A DNA stretch of 12,183 nt from Rickettsiales bacterium. GTDB taxonomy: Bacteria > Pseudomonadota > Alphaproteobacteria > Rs-D84. Position 1 is the stretch's first letter; each line of letters opens with the position of its first letter. Shown here piece by piece: positions 6,296 through 12,183 of this stretch. The stretch is taken from the NCBI GenBank assembly GCA_031278055.1, contig JAITLD010000002.1, positions 1 through 12,183 on the forward strand, written 5' to 3'. Under the pieces are notes generated by a model that was not told where the DNA came from, made no database searches, and saw only the letters and a program-made list of their open reading frames with translations. The position numbers and the translations under genes were made by a program.

Positions 6296-8777
6296 TTATA
6301 TTTACCCTGCACAGATACATCAAACTGTCGCGCTTGAATCCCAAAATCGCATTTCGAAATAATTCCAACGCCTCCTGCTTGTATTCATACAAGGGATTTT
6401 TCTGGGCATATCCGCGCAGGCCTATCCCCGTTTGCAAATAATCCATCAACGCCAGATGGCGCCGCCAGTTCGAATCCAGCGACTGCAAGGCGCATTGCCG
6501 CATTGCCGTCCGAAATAATTCATCACCGTATTCCTGGCGCCGCTGTTCGAATCGGGCGGACGCCAGACGCGTCAGAATCCCGAATGCCTTGCGTTCGTCG
6601 ATATTTTCGTCATGCCGCCAATTGTCCAAATCGGTTATGTCGATTCCGAATGTCATCTTCATCGCGTCGTTGATTCCCCGCGTGTTCCAATCTTCGCGCA
6701 TTGAATGCTCAGGTATATTCGCCTCGCAAACCTGCTCGATGATATCGCCGGTTATCTCTGAAAAGAAGCCTGTCAAATCCTCAGAATGCATTAATTCATC
6801 GCGCTGCCTGTAAACCACCTTTCGTTGGTCGTTCATGACGTCGTCGTATTTCAAAAGTTCCTTGCGCGATTCGAAATACCGCGCCTCGACCCGCTTTTGC
6901 GCCTTTTCAAGCGCGCGGGTGATCCACGGATGGGTGATTGCCTCGTTCGGTTTCAAACCCAAAGTCGTCAGCATTCCCTGCAAACGCTCGGCGCCAAAAA
7001 TCCGCATTAAATCATCGTCCAGAGAAAGAAAAAATTTTGAATCGCCGGGGTCGCCCTGACGCCCCGACCGGCCGCGCAGCTGGTTATCGATACGTCGCGA
7101 TTCATGCCGTTCCGTCCCGACAACATACAACCCGCCAGCGTCCAGAACCAACTTTTTCTGATTCTCTATGCGTTCGTATATTTCCTTTTTCTGTTTCTCA
7201 AAGTCATCGATTTTTAATTCTTCATCTTTAATTCTCAATTCGTCGATTAAAAATTCCGCATTTCCCCCCAGTTTTATATCCGTTCCGCGGCCCGCCATGT
7301 TCGTCGCGATGGTAAGGGCGCCCGGCGCGCCGGCCTGCGCGATTATGTGCGCCTCTTTCTCGTGATGTTTCGCATTCAAAACCGCAGGGGTTATCTTTAA
7401 TTCTTTTTCGACTATTCTCGCCAATTCCTCGGATTTTTCAATCGTGGTGGTCCCGACAAGCACCGGTTGCCCGCGCTCCATGCAATCGCGTATCTGCGCC
7501 AGAATCGCAACAAACTTTTCGTCCTTGTTCCGATAAATCTCGTCCTGATGGTCATTTCGAACAACCGGCCGATTCGTCGGAATCGCCACGACGCGCAATT
7601 TATAAATCTCGTCGAATTCGGCCGCCTCGGTCATCGCGGTTCCTGTCATTCCGGCCAATGTCGGATACAAACGAAACAGATTTTGATATGAAATCGATGA
7701 TACGGTCTGGTTTTCGGATTGGATTTCGACATGCTCTTTGGCCTCAATCGCCTGATGTAGCCCGCGCGACAGACGGCGGCCGGTCATGACGCGTCCGGTG
7801 AATTCATCGACCAGCAGAACCTCGCCGTCGCGCACCACATAATTGACATTTTTCTGATAAAGATGATGTGCCAAAAGCGATTGCTGAATATGCATTACCA
7901 ATTGCGAGTTTTCAGGCGCATAGAGGTTGTCCCCTTGTAAAATGCCGCTGTCCGAAAGGATTTTAGTAATATGCTCGACACCCGTATCGGTCAGAGTGAC
8001 ATGACGATCCTTTTCATCCTTTTTATAATCCTCCGAAGCAAGCTTTCGAATGGAGGCGTCGATTTTATTGTAAAGTTCGCTCGAATCTTCGGCCGGACCG
8101 GAAATAATCAGCGGAGTTCTCGCCTCGTCTATCAAAATACTGTCCACCTCGTCGACAATCGCGTAGAAAAACGGCCGCTGAACCAATTGGCCGGAATCAA
8201 ACTTCATATTGTCGCGCAAATAATCGAATCCGACCTCGCTGTTCGTGGCATAGGTAATATCGCAGGCATAAGCCGCGCGCCGCTGGTCGTCATCCATATC
8301 ATGCTGAATCACGCCGACGCTCATTCCCAAAAATTCGTAGATACACCCCATCCATTCGCTGTCGCGCAGGGCCAGGTAATCATTCACGGTAATCAAGTGC
8401 GCCCCTTTGCCATGCAAAGCCTTCAAATACAGGGCCAGCGTCGCGACCAGTGTTTTCCCTTCGCCCGTTTTCATCTCGCAAATCATGCCGTCATTCAAAA
8501 CCATTCCGCCCAAAAGCTGAACGTTGAAATGCCGCATGCCAAGCGCGCGGCTCGACGCCTCGCGCACGGCGGCAAAGACATCGGGCAATATGTCCGACTC
8601 GTTCGCGCCCGCCGCCAATTTATCGCGGAAAATGACGCTCTGGCCGCGCAATTCGCCATCTGTCATGGCATGATACCGCGGTTCTAAATCATTGATAATG
8701 GAAACTGTCTTGTCATACGATTTTATCAGACGGTCATTGGCGGAGCCAATCAGTTTTTTAAGCAATCCTGCAATCAT
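6282..8777 (-). CDS. secA: Protein translocase ATPase SecA, C-terminal tail missing
   Basis: The motor of the Sec pathway; it drives preproteins through SecYEG using ATP. It has 831 residues against about 900 for E. coli. Walker A MKTGEGKT lies at 102-109, DEVDSILIDEAR at 209-220, LAGMTGTAMTEAAEF near 375-388, TNMAGRGTDIKLGGN at 492-506, and RRIDNQLRGRSGRQGDPG at 561-578. The helical scaffold follows, ending LMYLCRVNIKVQG. The usual flexible linker and the zinc-binding CxCxSGxxxxxCHG tail are absent. The stop codon and final VQG codons lie in the heptamer array, so truncation by the insertion is plausible, although tail-less SecA also occurs naturally in some lineages. The ATG at 8777 has AAGGGA 8 bases upstream. 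Residues 511-524 (IDELRIKDEELKID) are encoded by a period-7 tract. Confidence 0.96.
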   Translation of the reverse strand: MIAGLLKKLIGSANDRLIKSYDKTVSIINDLEPRYHAMTDGELRGQSVIFRDKLAAGANESDILPDVFAAVREASSRALGMRHFNVQLLGGMVLNDGMICEMKTGEGKTLVATLALYLKALHGKGAHLITVNDYLALRDSEWMGCIYEFLGMSVGVIQHDMDDDQRRAAYACDITYATNSEVGFDYLRDNMKFDSGQLVQRPFFYAIVDEVDSILIDEARTPLIISGPAEDSSELYNKIDASIRKLASEDYKKDEKDRHVTLTDTGVEHITKILSDSGILQGDNLYAPENSQLVMHIQQSLLAHHLYQKNVNYVVRDGEVLLVDEFTGRVMTGRRLSRGLHQAIEAKEHVEIQSENQTVSSISYQNLFRLYPTLAGMTGTAMTEAAEFDEIYKLRVVAIPTNRPVVRNDHQDEIYRNKDEKFVAILAQIRDCMERGQPVLVGTTTIEKSEELARIVEKELKITPAVLNAKHHEKEAHIIAQAGAPGALTIATNMAGRGTDIKLGGNAEFLIDELRIKDEELKIDDFEKQKKEIYERIENQKKLVLDAGGLYVVGTERHESRRIDNQLRGRSGRQGDPGDSKFFLSLDDDLMRIFGAERLQGMLTTLGLKPNEAITHPWITRALEKAQKRVEARYFESRKELLKYDDVMNDQRKVVYRQRDELMHSEDLTGFFSEITGDIIEQVCEANIPEHSMREDWNTRGINDAMKMTFGIDITDLDNWRHDENIDERKAFGILTRLASARFEQRRQEYGDELFRTAMRQCALQSLDSNWRRHLALMDYLQTGIGLRGYAQKNPLYEYKQEALELFRNAILGFKRDSLMYLCRVNIKVQG
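7205..7246. repeat. Degenerate period-7 tract inside secA
   Basis: Plus-strand heptamers CATCGAT, TTTTAAT, TCTTCAT, CTTTAAT, TCTCAAT, TCGTCGA. On the coding strand they read as ATTRARA-like units and give the pseudo-repeat ELRIKDE, ELKIDDF in the variable connector after the MAGRGTD motif. Alphaproteobacterial SecA has a comparable-length connector here, so this may be replacement or drift, not extra length. Confidence 0.55.
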
Positions 8778-8923
8778 GAAAAATTCCCTTTTTTACTATT
8801 GAATTATTAATTGATATTTTTTCATTCGCGGATTATTTGGCAATGCGCGCGCCCCCGAATTGGATTTATAATTAATAATTAACGATTTATAATTATATAA
8901 TAGATTCCGCCTGAAATTACAAG
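8778..8923. other. AT-rich divergent secA/rnpB intergenic region
   Basis: This gap must contain the secA promoter, but I see no convincing -35/-10 pair on the minus strand. It holds a GC island (GCGCGCGCCCCC, about 8846-8856) and a period-7 AT tract at 8859-8900 (ATTGGAT, TTATAAT, TAATAAT, TAACGAT, TTATAAT, TATATAA). A similar shorter tract (ATTGAAT, TATTAAT, TGATATT) lies at about 8799-8819. The secA ribosome site AAGGGA is at the left edge. Confidence 0.5.
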
Positions 8924-8951
8924 TTGAAAAATGAAAATTATCGCCTATAAT
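8924..8951 (+). promoter_or_regulatory. Promoter of rnpB
   Basis: TTGAAA at 8924-8929, a 16-base spacer and a consensus TATAAT at 8946-8951. The predicted start is about 8957-8958, where the P1 helix of the RNase P RNA begins. Confidence 0.85.
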
Positions 8952-8956
8952 CCCAG

Positions 8957-9247
8957 CGCAGACGCTTGCGATGTAGCGGGGCGGAAACGCCTCGAGGAAA
9001 GTCCGGACTGCACAAGACAGGATAGCGGTTAACGGCCGCCGGGGGTGACCCTAGGATTAGAGCAACAGAAACGAACCACGGAAAGCGGTGGATGAAACGG
9101 GCAATCTCTATCCGCAGCAACCCCAAGTAGGTTCCCACAATGCCGGGTCTTGACGGCGGGAACGGGTAGGGGGCTTGACGCCCGCGGAAACGCGAAGCGC
9201 AGATTAATTACATCGCACGATAGAATCCGGCTTATAGAGCGTCTGCT
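8957..9247 (+). ncRNA. rnpB: RNase P RNA, class A, shortened specificity domain
   Basis: The catalytic RNA of RNase P, which removes tRNA 5' leaders. P1 pairs GCAGACGCT (8958-8966) with AGCGTCTGC (9238-9246). The P4 strand and conserved region I, GAGGAAAGTCCGGAC, is at 8994-9008. Its partner near the 3' end reads AGAATCCGGCTTAT, and the P4 pair A-U replaces the usual G-C on both strands, a compensatory change that supports function. ACAGAAACGAACC (9065-9077) and GCAGCAA...AAGTAGG (9114-9130) also match the family. Length is about 291 nt against about 377 in E. coli. Between GATGAAA and GCAGCAA there are only about 16 bases where E. coli has about 60, so P12-P14 and GGUAAGAGC are missing. Confidence 0.95.
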
Positions 9248-9250
9248 AAA

Positions 9251-9276
9251 AAATCCGCCGAAAGGCGGATTTTTTT
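9251..9276 (+). terminator. Intrinsic terminator of rnpB
   Basis: Perfect stem AAATCCGCC/GGCGGATTT with a GAAA tetraloop, continuing into a run of T. It begins four bases after the end of P1. Confidence 0.93.
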
Positions 9277-9314
9277 CAAAACGTCCGGCGCATGACGCAT
9301 GGAGATAACATAAA

Positions 9315-9335
9315 ATGCTGGATTTCATAATCTAA
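9315..9335 (+). other. Possible six-residue upstream peptide (MLDFII)
   Basis: ATG at 9315 is preceded by GGAGA (9301-9305) at reasonable spacing and encodes six residues before TAA at 9333-9335, four bases before the ATG at 9340. The frame differs from the main gene. It could couple or tune translation of the kinase gene, or be chance. Confidence 0.3.
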
Positions 9336-9339
9336 ATTT

Positions 9340-10296
9340 ATGTATATTAAAATAGAAAATAAACCTATGACAGAATTTAATCCTGACTTACAAAAAGCGA
9401 AACTGCTTCTAAAAAAATTGGCCGCGGACAAAATATTACCGTTCACACCGAGCGCGGTCGCACCATACGCGGAAGGCGGAGAAACCCTGTCATTACGCGT
9501 CAGCGTAAAGGATGGATCCGAATACGCGGTATTGTTTCCAAGGTCCTCTCGTTCGTTAAAATCAAAATCTGATGAAAAAAATATGCTTGATTTTATAAAT
9601 TCGTACGGCGTGGGCACGACAAGCGGGGTGGAAATCCCAACACTAATCCATGTAAATTGTAAAGAAATGCCATTCTTTTACATGAAAGGTTTTAAGGGAG
9701 AAGTATTATATCCATGGAATTACGATAATTTGTCGGATGAACAAAAGCGTCTTTTATCGGCTGACCTTGCGCGATTCCTTTATGCAATGCACTCCATTCC
9801 GGTCGCGGAAGCCGCAGGAATTTTGCCAGTGCGCGGCCTGCGCGCAAAAGATGATTTATTAAAACGGGGCAGACTGAAAGACATAGAATATTTATCTGAA
9901 ATTCTGCGGGCAAATATTCCGGACGGCGTATTGCAACAGCTTGATAAATCAATAGAAAGTTTTAATTATTCCAATGTTGTTTCGCACGGGGATTTACACG
10001 GCCGTAATCTGACCGTGGACAAATCAAAAACAAAAATACTAAACGGTATATTCGATTTCGGCATGGCGGCGGTCGACAATCGGGCTGTTGATTTTTATAA
10101 ATTATCGGTCATTCACAGAGAGTTGATGCGAAGAACCGTGGGGGAATATAATCCTTTATCGTCAGAACAAATCGAAGTCGCAGATGTGGATTTTATTTAT
10201 CTGGCTTTATTTGGCAGTCGAATAAAACAAGAGCCAATCGACGGCATTATAAAAGAATCGTTGAGAAACTTTTCGGATGATTGGGGTAATAACTAG
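9340..10296 (+). CDS. APH-family phosphotransferase
   Basis: A 318-residue kinase-like protein of the aminoglycoside phosphotransferase/choline kinase fold. The catalytic (Brenner) loop is VVSHGDLHGRN (about 213-223) and the metal-binding motif is GIFDFGMAAVDNRAVDF (about 236-252). The N-terminal lobe has YAVLFPRS and a conserved-looking Glu in SDEKNML. The substrate is unknown: candidates in this fold include aminoglycosides, choline, homoserine, fructosamine and sugars, and nothing here decides between them. It stands alone between the rnpB terminator and a convergent gene, with no antibiotic-resistance context. The start is uncertain: ATG 9340 and ATG 9367 both lack a good Shine-Dalgarno, and a seven-codon upstream reading frame at 9315 has a better one. 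Confidence 0.88.
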   Translation: MYIKIENKPMTEFNPDLQKAKLLLKKLAADKILPFTPSAVAPYAEGGETLSLRVSVKDGSEYAVLFPRSSRSLKSKSDEKNMLDFINSYGVGTTSGVEIPTLIHVNCKEMPFFYMKGFKGEVLYPWNYDNLSDEQKRLLSADLARFLYAMHSIPVAEAAGILPVRGLRAKDDLLKRGRLKDIEYLSEILRANIPDGVLQQLDKSIESFNYSNVVSHGDLHGRNLTVDKSKTKILNGIFDFGMAAVDNRAVDFYKLSVIHRELMRRTVGEYNPLSSEQIEVADVDFIYLALFGSRIKQEPIDGIIKESLRNFSDDWGNN

Positions 10297-10399
10297 AAAA
10301 AGAGATTCCGCGCCATAAAAAAATTTCGGCCAATCGCCGCCGCTCGATTGGAATAAAATTAATAAAGAGGAATATTTATGAAAGGCATAGGGCAAGTAT
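10297..10399 (+). other. Intergenic with a ribosome site and seven-codon frame
   Basis: After the kinase stop there is a CCAATCG/CGATTGG stem with an 8-base loop (about 10330-10351), then AGAGGAA and ATG at 10378. The ATG opens a seven-codon frame, MKGIGQV, that ends TAA at 10399-10401, directly on the terminator. This may be the leftover 5' end of a deleted gene, or a leader. Confidence 0.35.
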
Positions 10400-10425
10400 A
10401 AAATGGCGGCAAAGCCGCCATTTTT
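10399..10425. terminator. Bidirectional intrinsic terminator
   Basis: Perfect palindrome AAAATGGCGGC, loop AAA, GCCGCCATTTT, with T-runs on both outer sides. It serves the plus-strand side (kinase and the small frame) and the minus-strand outer-membrane gene, whose stop is about 33 bases away. Confidence 0.9.
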
Positions 10426-10457
10426 GTCCAATATAGTTAGTATTGTTTTGTTTTTTT

Positions 10458-11438
10458 TTAGAACTGCGCGTTCAAGCGAACACCCAATTCAGCCTTGACA
10501 TCCGTCGAGTTCTGCGAACCGTCTTGACCGTTATCAAACGTGTATTCTCCATACAGCGCAATCTGAACGGTGTCGGACAATTCATTGGCAACAGACAACG
10601 AAACGGCGAATTCGTTGAATCCGTCTTTCAAATCCTTGTTGTTGAAGCCTGGGATAACTTTCGATGTCAAAAGAGCAGAATCGGATTTTGCGCTGTCAAC
10701 GACATGATTTGAATGATGTTTCCATGCAAAGCCAAATCCCGACGTCCATTTCGGCGCAAAATCATAAGACCATTTCGTTCCGATATTCCAATCGGTATAG
10801 GCCTTGATTTTTGCAACTGCATCACCAACAAGCAAAGGATTGAATGTAGAGTCAACATTTATCTTACTATTATCATTCGCAAAAAAATGTCCGACTTCGG
10901 CAAACACAGAGCCAGTCAATTTATCCCACGTCTTTCCGGCGCGGAATCCGCCCCAAACGCCATATTGTCCTGTTCCGTAGTTATCAAAGGTAAATGAAGT
11001 AACAGTAAGGGAATGAAGTGTAGCTCTACCGGTCATTTTAGAAAGACCGCCGATGTGCGCGTCCGCATAGACATCAAGCACAAACGGCTGCGTTTCCGCC
11101 AAAATGCGATAGATTGCGCCCAGCCGTCCCTGATGCAATCCTTTACGGTTTATATCGCCGTCATAGGTGTATCCGAACGAGCCCTGAATGGCCAGTCTAT
11201 CGGTAATTCCATAACCCAAATCTTCGGCAAGCCGCCAGATTGGGAATTCAGTCGCGCCATCGTGATTTTTCAACTTTTGCGCGGGCGTGTCGTCGGCAAT
11301 TTTATACATCACCCCGACGCCTGTCTTGGAATAAACGTCGCCCGCTTTCGGCAGATACAACGGATTTTCCAAGTTCGCGGCGAATGCGGGCGTCGCAAGG
11401 ACGGCCAATGCAACCGCTGTTTTCATGGTCTTTTTCAT
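10458..11438 (-). CDS. Probable outer-membrane beta-barrel protein
   Basis: A 326-residue exported protein. A classic signal peptide, MKKTMKTAVALAVLATPAFA, precedes ANLENP, so cleavage after AFA (residue 20) is expected. The mature part has alternating hydrophobic/polar strands rich in aromatic and Gly residues (for example LAIQGSFGYTYDGD; QYGVWGGFRAGKTWD; WTSGFGFAWKHHSNH; VQIALYGEYTFDNG) and ends LGVRLNAQF with a terminal Phe, as in BAM-assembled barrels. No cysteine is seen in the mature region. I do not recognise a specific transporter or adhesin family. The ATG at 11438 has AAGGAG six bases upstream. The gene is monocistronic, with a promoter near 11558-11585 and the shared terminator at 10399-10425. 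Barrel fold is inference from pattern. Confidence 0.85.
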   Translation of the reverse strand: MKKTMKTAVALAVLATPAFAANLENPLYLPKAGDVYSKTGVGVMYKIADDTPAQKLKNHDGATEFPIWRLAEDLGYGITDRLAIQGSFGYTYDGDINRKGLHQGRLGAIYRILAETQPFVLDVYADAHIGGLSKMTGRATLHSLTVTSFTFDNYGTGQYGVWGGFRAGKTWDKLTGSVFAEVGHFFANDNSKINVDSTFNPLLVGDAVAKIKAYTDWNIGTKWSYDFAPKWTSGFGFAWKHHSNHVVDSAKSDSALLTSKVIPGFNNKDLKDGFNEFAVSLSVANELSDTVQIALYGEYTFDNGQDGSQNSTDVKAELGVRLNAQF

Positions 11439-11461
11439 CTTTCACTCCTTATAGTTATTGA

Positions 11462-11531
11462 TGAAACTCCGCCGCCCACTAAAATGGCCACAGCGGGGCC
11501 GCGCTCCACGCCGCCGGTTGAACCGCAACAA
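11462..11531 (-). other. GC-rich leader segment of the outer-membrane mRNA
   Basis: This block is much more GC-rich than the AT-rich DNA around it and lies inside the predicted 5' leader. It contains short complementary stretches (CGGTTCAACCG; GGCC facing GGCC around CCGCTGT) that could fold, placed before the AAGGAG site. It matches no riboswitch I recognise. One minus-strand frame stays open through it (GGVERGPAVAILVGGG) but has no start with a ribosome site. Confidence 0.4.
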
Positions 11532-11557
11532 CATGTTTCTCTGAGAACGGCAAATCG

Positions 11558-11585
11558 ACTATACAAAATTTGAGAATGGAATCAA
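11558..11585 (-). promoter_or_regulatory. Promoter of the outer-membrane gene
   Basis: On the minus strand, TTGATT (11580-11585), a 16-base spacer and TATAGT (11558-11563). The predicted start near 11551 gives a leader of roughly 110 nt. The -35 box lies 5 bases from the left end of the deleted IS element. Confidence 0.7.
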
Positions 11586-11590
11586 ATGAT

Positions 11591-11939
11591 TTTTTGGGTC
11601 ATGACTAGTTTAGATAGATAAATCTGCCCGTAAGGGTATGATTTAACTATGAAAAACAAGTATTTTTTTGGGTCTCATATTTCTATTAAGAAATTCAGAC
11701 ATTTTTTGCAATTATTTTACATGGATTTAACTACGAATCGAATAGAGGGCTTTTGGGGTTGGACGAGAAGCAGACTTGCAAAGTTCAAGGGGATAAAGTG
11801 GGATAATATAGAGTCGCATATAGCCGAAACAGTATGGCGTTTTAATCATAGACAAGATGATATTTATAAAATACTATTGAAAGAGTTCAGAACAGATAAG
11901 ATGGGTCTATAAAATCCGTTTCTGGTCTTGACCCAAAAA
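11591..11939 (+). mobile_element. Internally deleted IS1595-type element with intact ends
   Basis: Terminal inverted repeats of 18 bp, TTTTTGGGTCATGACTAG at 11591-11608 and its complement at 11922-11939, match at 16 of 18 positions. The 349-bp interior holds only a shortened transposase frame. No clear 8-bp target duplication is seen immediately outside the ends. With both ends retained it could be moved by a full-length relative elsewhere, as a MITE-like derivative. Confidence 0.85.
11649..11912 (+). pseudogene. IS1595-family transposase, internal deletion
   Basis: An 87-residue remnant. Residues 1-28 (MKNKYFFGSHISIKKFRHFLQLFYMDLT) resemble the N-terminus of IS1016/ISH4-like IS1595 transposases. 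Residues 30-87 (RIEGFWGWTRSRLAKFKGI; ETVWRFNHRQDDIYKILLKEF) are the family C-terminus with the final catalytic Glu in IEGFW and the RFNHR motif. The zinc ribbon and both catalytic Asp residues, which normally lie between, are missing. Full-length relatives have more than 200 residues. The frame is preserved across the junction near TTNRI, so it still reads as one protein but cannot be an active transposase. Confidence 0.85.
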
Positions 11940-11944
11940 TTAAC

Positions 11945-11972
11945 TTGCAAAAATGGCGGCAATCTGTATAAT
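11945..11972 (+). promoter_or_regulatory. Promoter of the tRNA pair
   Basis: TTGCAA at 11945-11950, a 16-base spacer and a consensus TATAAT at 11967-11972, 13 bases before the tRNA-Ala 5' end. It has the same spacing and -10 as the rnpB promoter. It lies just 5 bases outside the right end of the deleted IS element. Confidence 0.85.
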
Positions 11973-11985
11973 CCTGTCTGATTTC

Positions 11986-12061
11986 GGGGTCGTAGCTCAG
12001 CTGATAGAGCGCTGCGTTCGCATCGTAGAGGTCGTGGGTTTGAGTCCCATCGGCTCCACCA
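11986..12061 (+). tRNA. tRNA-Ala (anticodon CGC)
   Basis: 76 nt including encoded CCA. The acceptor GGGGTCG pairs with CGGCTCC and has the alanine identity pair G3-U70. The anticodon arm is CTGCG, loop TTCGCAT, CGTAG, so the anticodon is CGC, reading GCG. The D-loop is AGCTGATA (A at position 19) and the T-loop is TTTGAGT (U at position 56), a covarying replacement of the near-universal G19-C56 elbow pair. Confidence 0.95.
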
Positions 12062-12100
12062 AACAAATACCTTTCCGCGAGAGGGGTAAAATATAATTTC

Positions 12101-12176
12101 GGAAGCGTAGCTCAGTCGGTAGAGCAAGTGACTCTTAATCATTAGGTCCGGGGTTCGAATCCCCGCGCTTCCACCA
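12101..12176 (+). tRNA. tRNA-Lys (anticodon CUU)
   Basis: 76 nt including encoded CCA. The acceptor GGAAGCG pairs with CGCTTCC, the anticodon loop is CTCTTAA (anticodon CTT, reading AAG), and the T-arm is CGGGG, TTCGAAT, CCCCG. G19 and C56 are the normal bases. It is probably co-transcribed with tRNA-Ala, 39 bases upstream. The T-run starting at 12180 is cut by the window end. Confidence 0.96.
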
Positions 12177-12183
12177 AGCTTTT

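Noticed and set aside
6250..6312. Longer start for the four-helix protein at ATG 6312
   Set aside because: It would overlap secA and translate the heptamer array; ATG 6249 has GAAGG upstream and matches the family N-terminus better.
8938..9328. Minus-strand reading frames over rnpB
   Set aside because: They are antisense shadows of the RNase P RNA and its terminator, with no ribosome sites or recognisable motifs.
11013..11573. Plus-strand frame overlapping the outer-membrane gene
   Set aside because: It is antisense to a gene with a clear signal peptide, ribosome site and promoter, and has none of these itself.
11583..11947. Target-site duplication around the deleted IS element
   Set aside because: The 8 bases on each side (CAAATGAT-like and TTAACTTG-like) do not match.
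12092..12097. TATAAT as a separate promoter for tRNA-Lys
   Set aside because: It is only 3 bases from the tRNA 5' end, so transcription would start inside the tRNA, and no -35 box is visible.

Overview
The window looks like a chromosomal segment of a Gram-negative bacterium, most likely a small-genome alphaproteobacterium. I infer this from the overall look of SecA, DnaE and the class A RNase P RNA, and from an exported protein that ends in Phe like an outer-membrane barrel. The lineage is a reading of family resemblance, not a database result. Coding sequence is moderately GC-rich and the intergenic DNA is AT-rich.

Layout. Positions 1-211 hold dispersed repeats. A long minus-strand block runs from 8777 down to 212: secA, a four-helix-bundle (23S rRNA intervening-sequence type) protein, dnaE, rsmH, a small polytopic membrane protein and a helical hypothetical protein. 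Spacing is tight, with overlaps at four-helix/dnaE and dnaE/rsmH, so these genes are probably co-transcribed. Divergent from secA is rnpB (8957-9247), with a clear promoter and terminator. A plus-strand APH-family phosphotransferase (9340-10296) follows. It converges on a minus-strand outer-membrane-like protein (10458-11438), with a shared bidirectional terminator between them. The right end holds an internally deleted IS1595-type element with intact terminal repeats, then tRNA-Ala(CGC) and tRNA-Lys(CUU) behind a good promoter.

What stands out. (1) The four-helix-bundle gene sits between secA and dnaE inside two inverted arrays of five degenerate heptamers (GAGTTNN type). The arrays supply the last SecA codons and stop, and the four-helix protein's own C-terminus and stop; the element abuts the dnaE start codon. 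A gene-less pair of the same arrays lies at 131-190. (2) Other degenerate period-7 tracts with different sequences occur inside rsmH, inside secA and in the secA/rnpB gap. (3) RsmH carries about 65 extra residues made of four 48-bp GC-palindromic repeats, in frame, at a loop of the methyltransferase. (4) The RNase P RNA is short and lacks the P12-P14 part of its specificity domain, including the conserved GGUAAGAGC segment, while the tRNA-Ala gene has a covarying A19-U56 elbow pair instead of G19-C56. (5) SecA ends without the usual C-terminal zinc-binding tail, exactly at the heptamer array.
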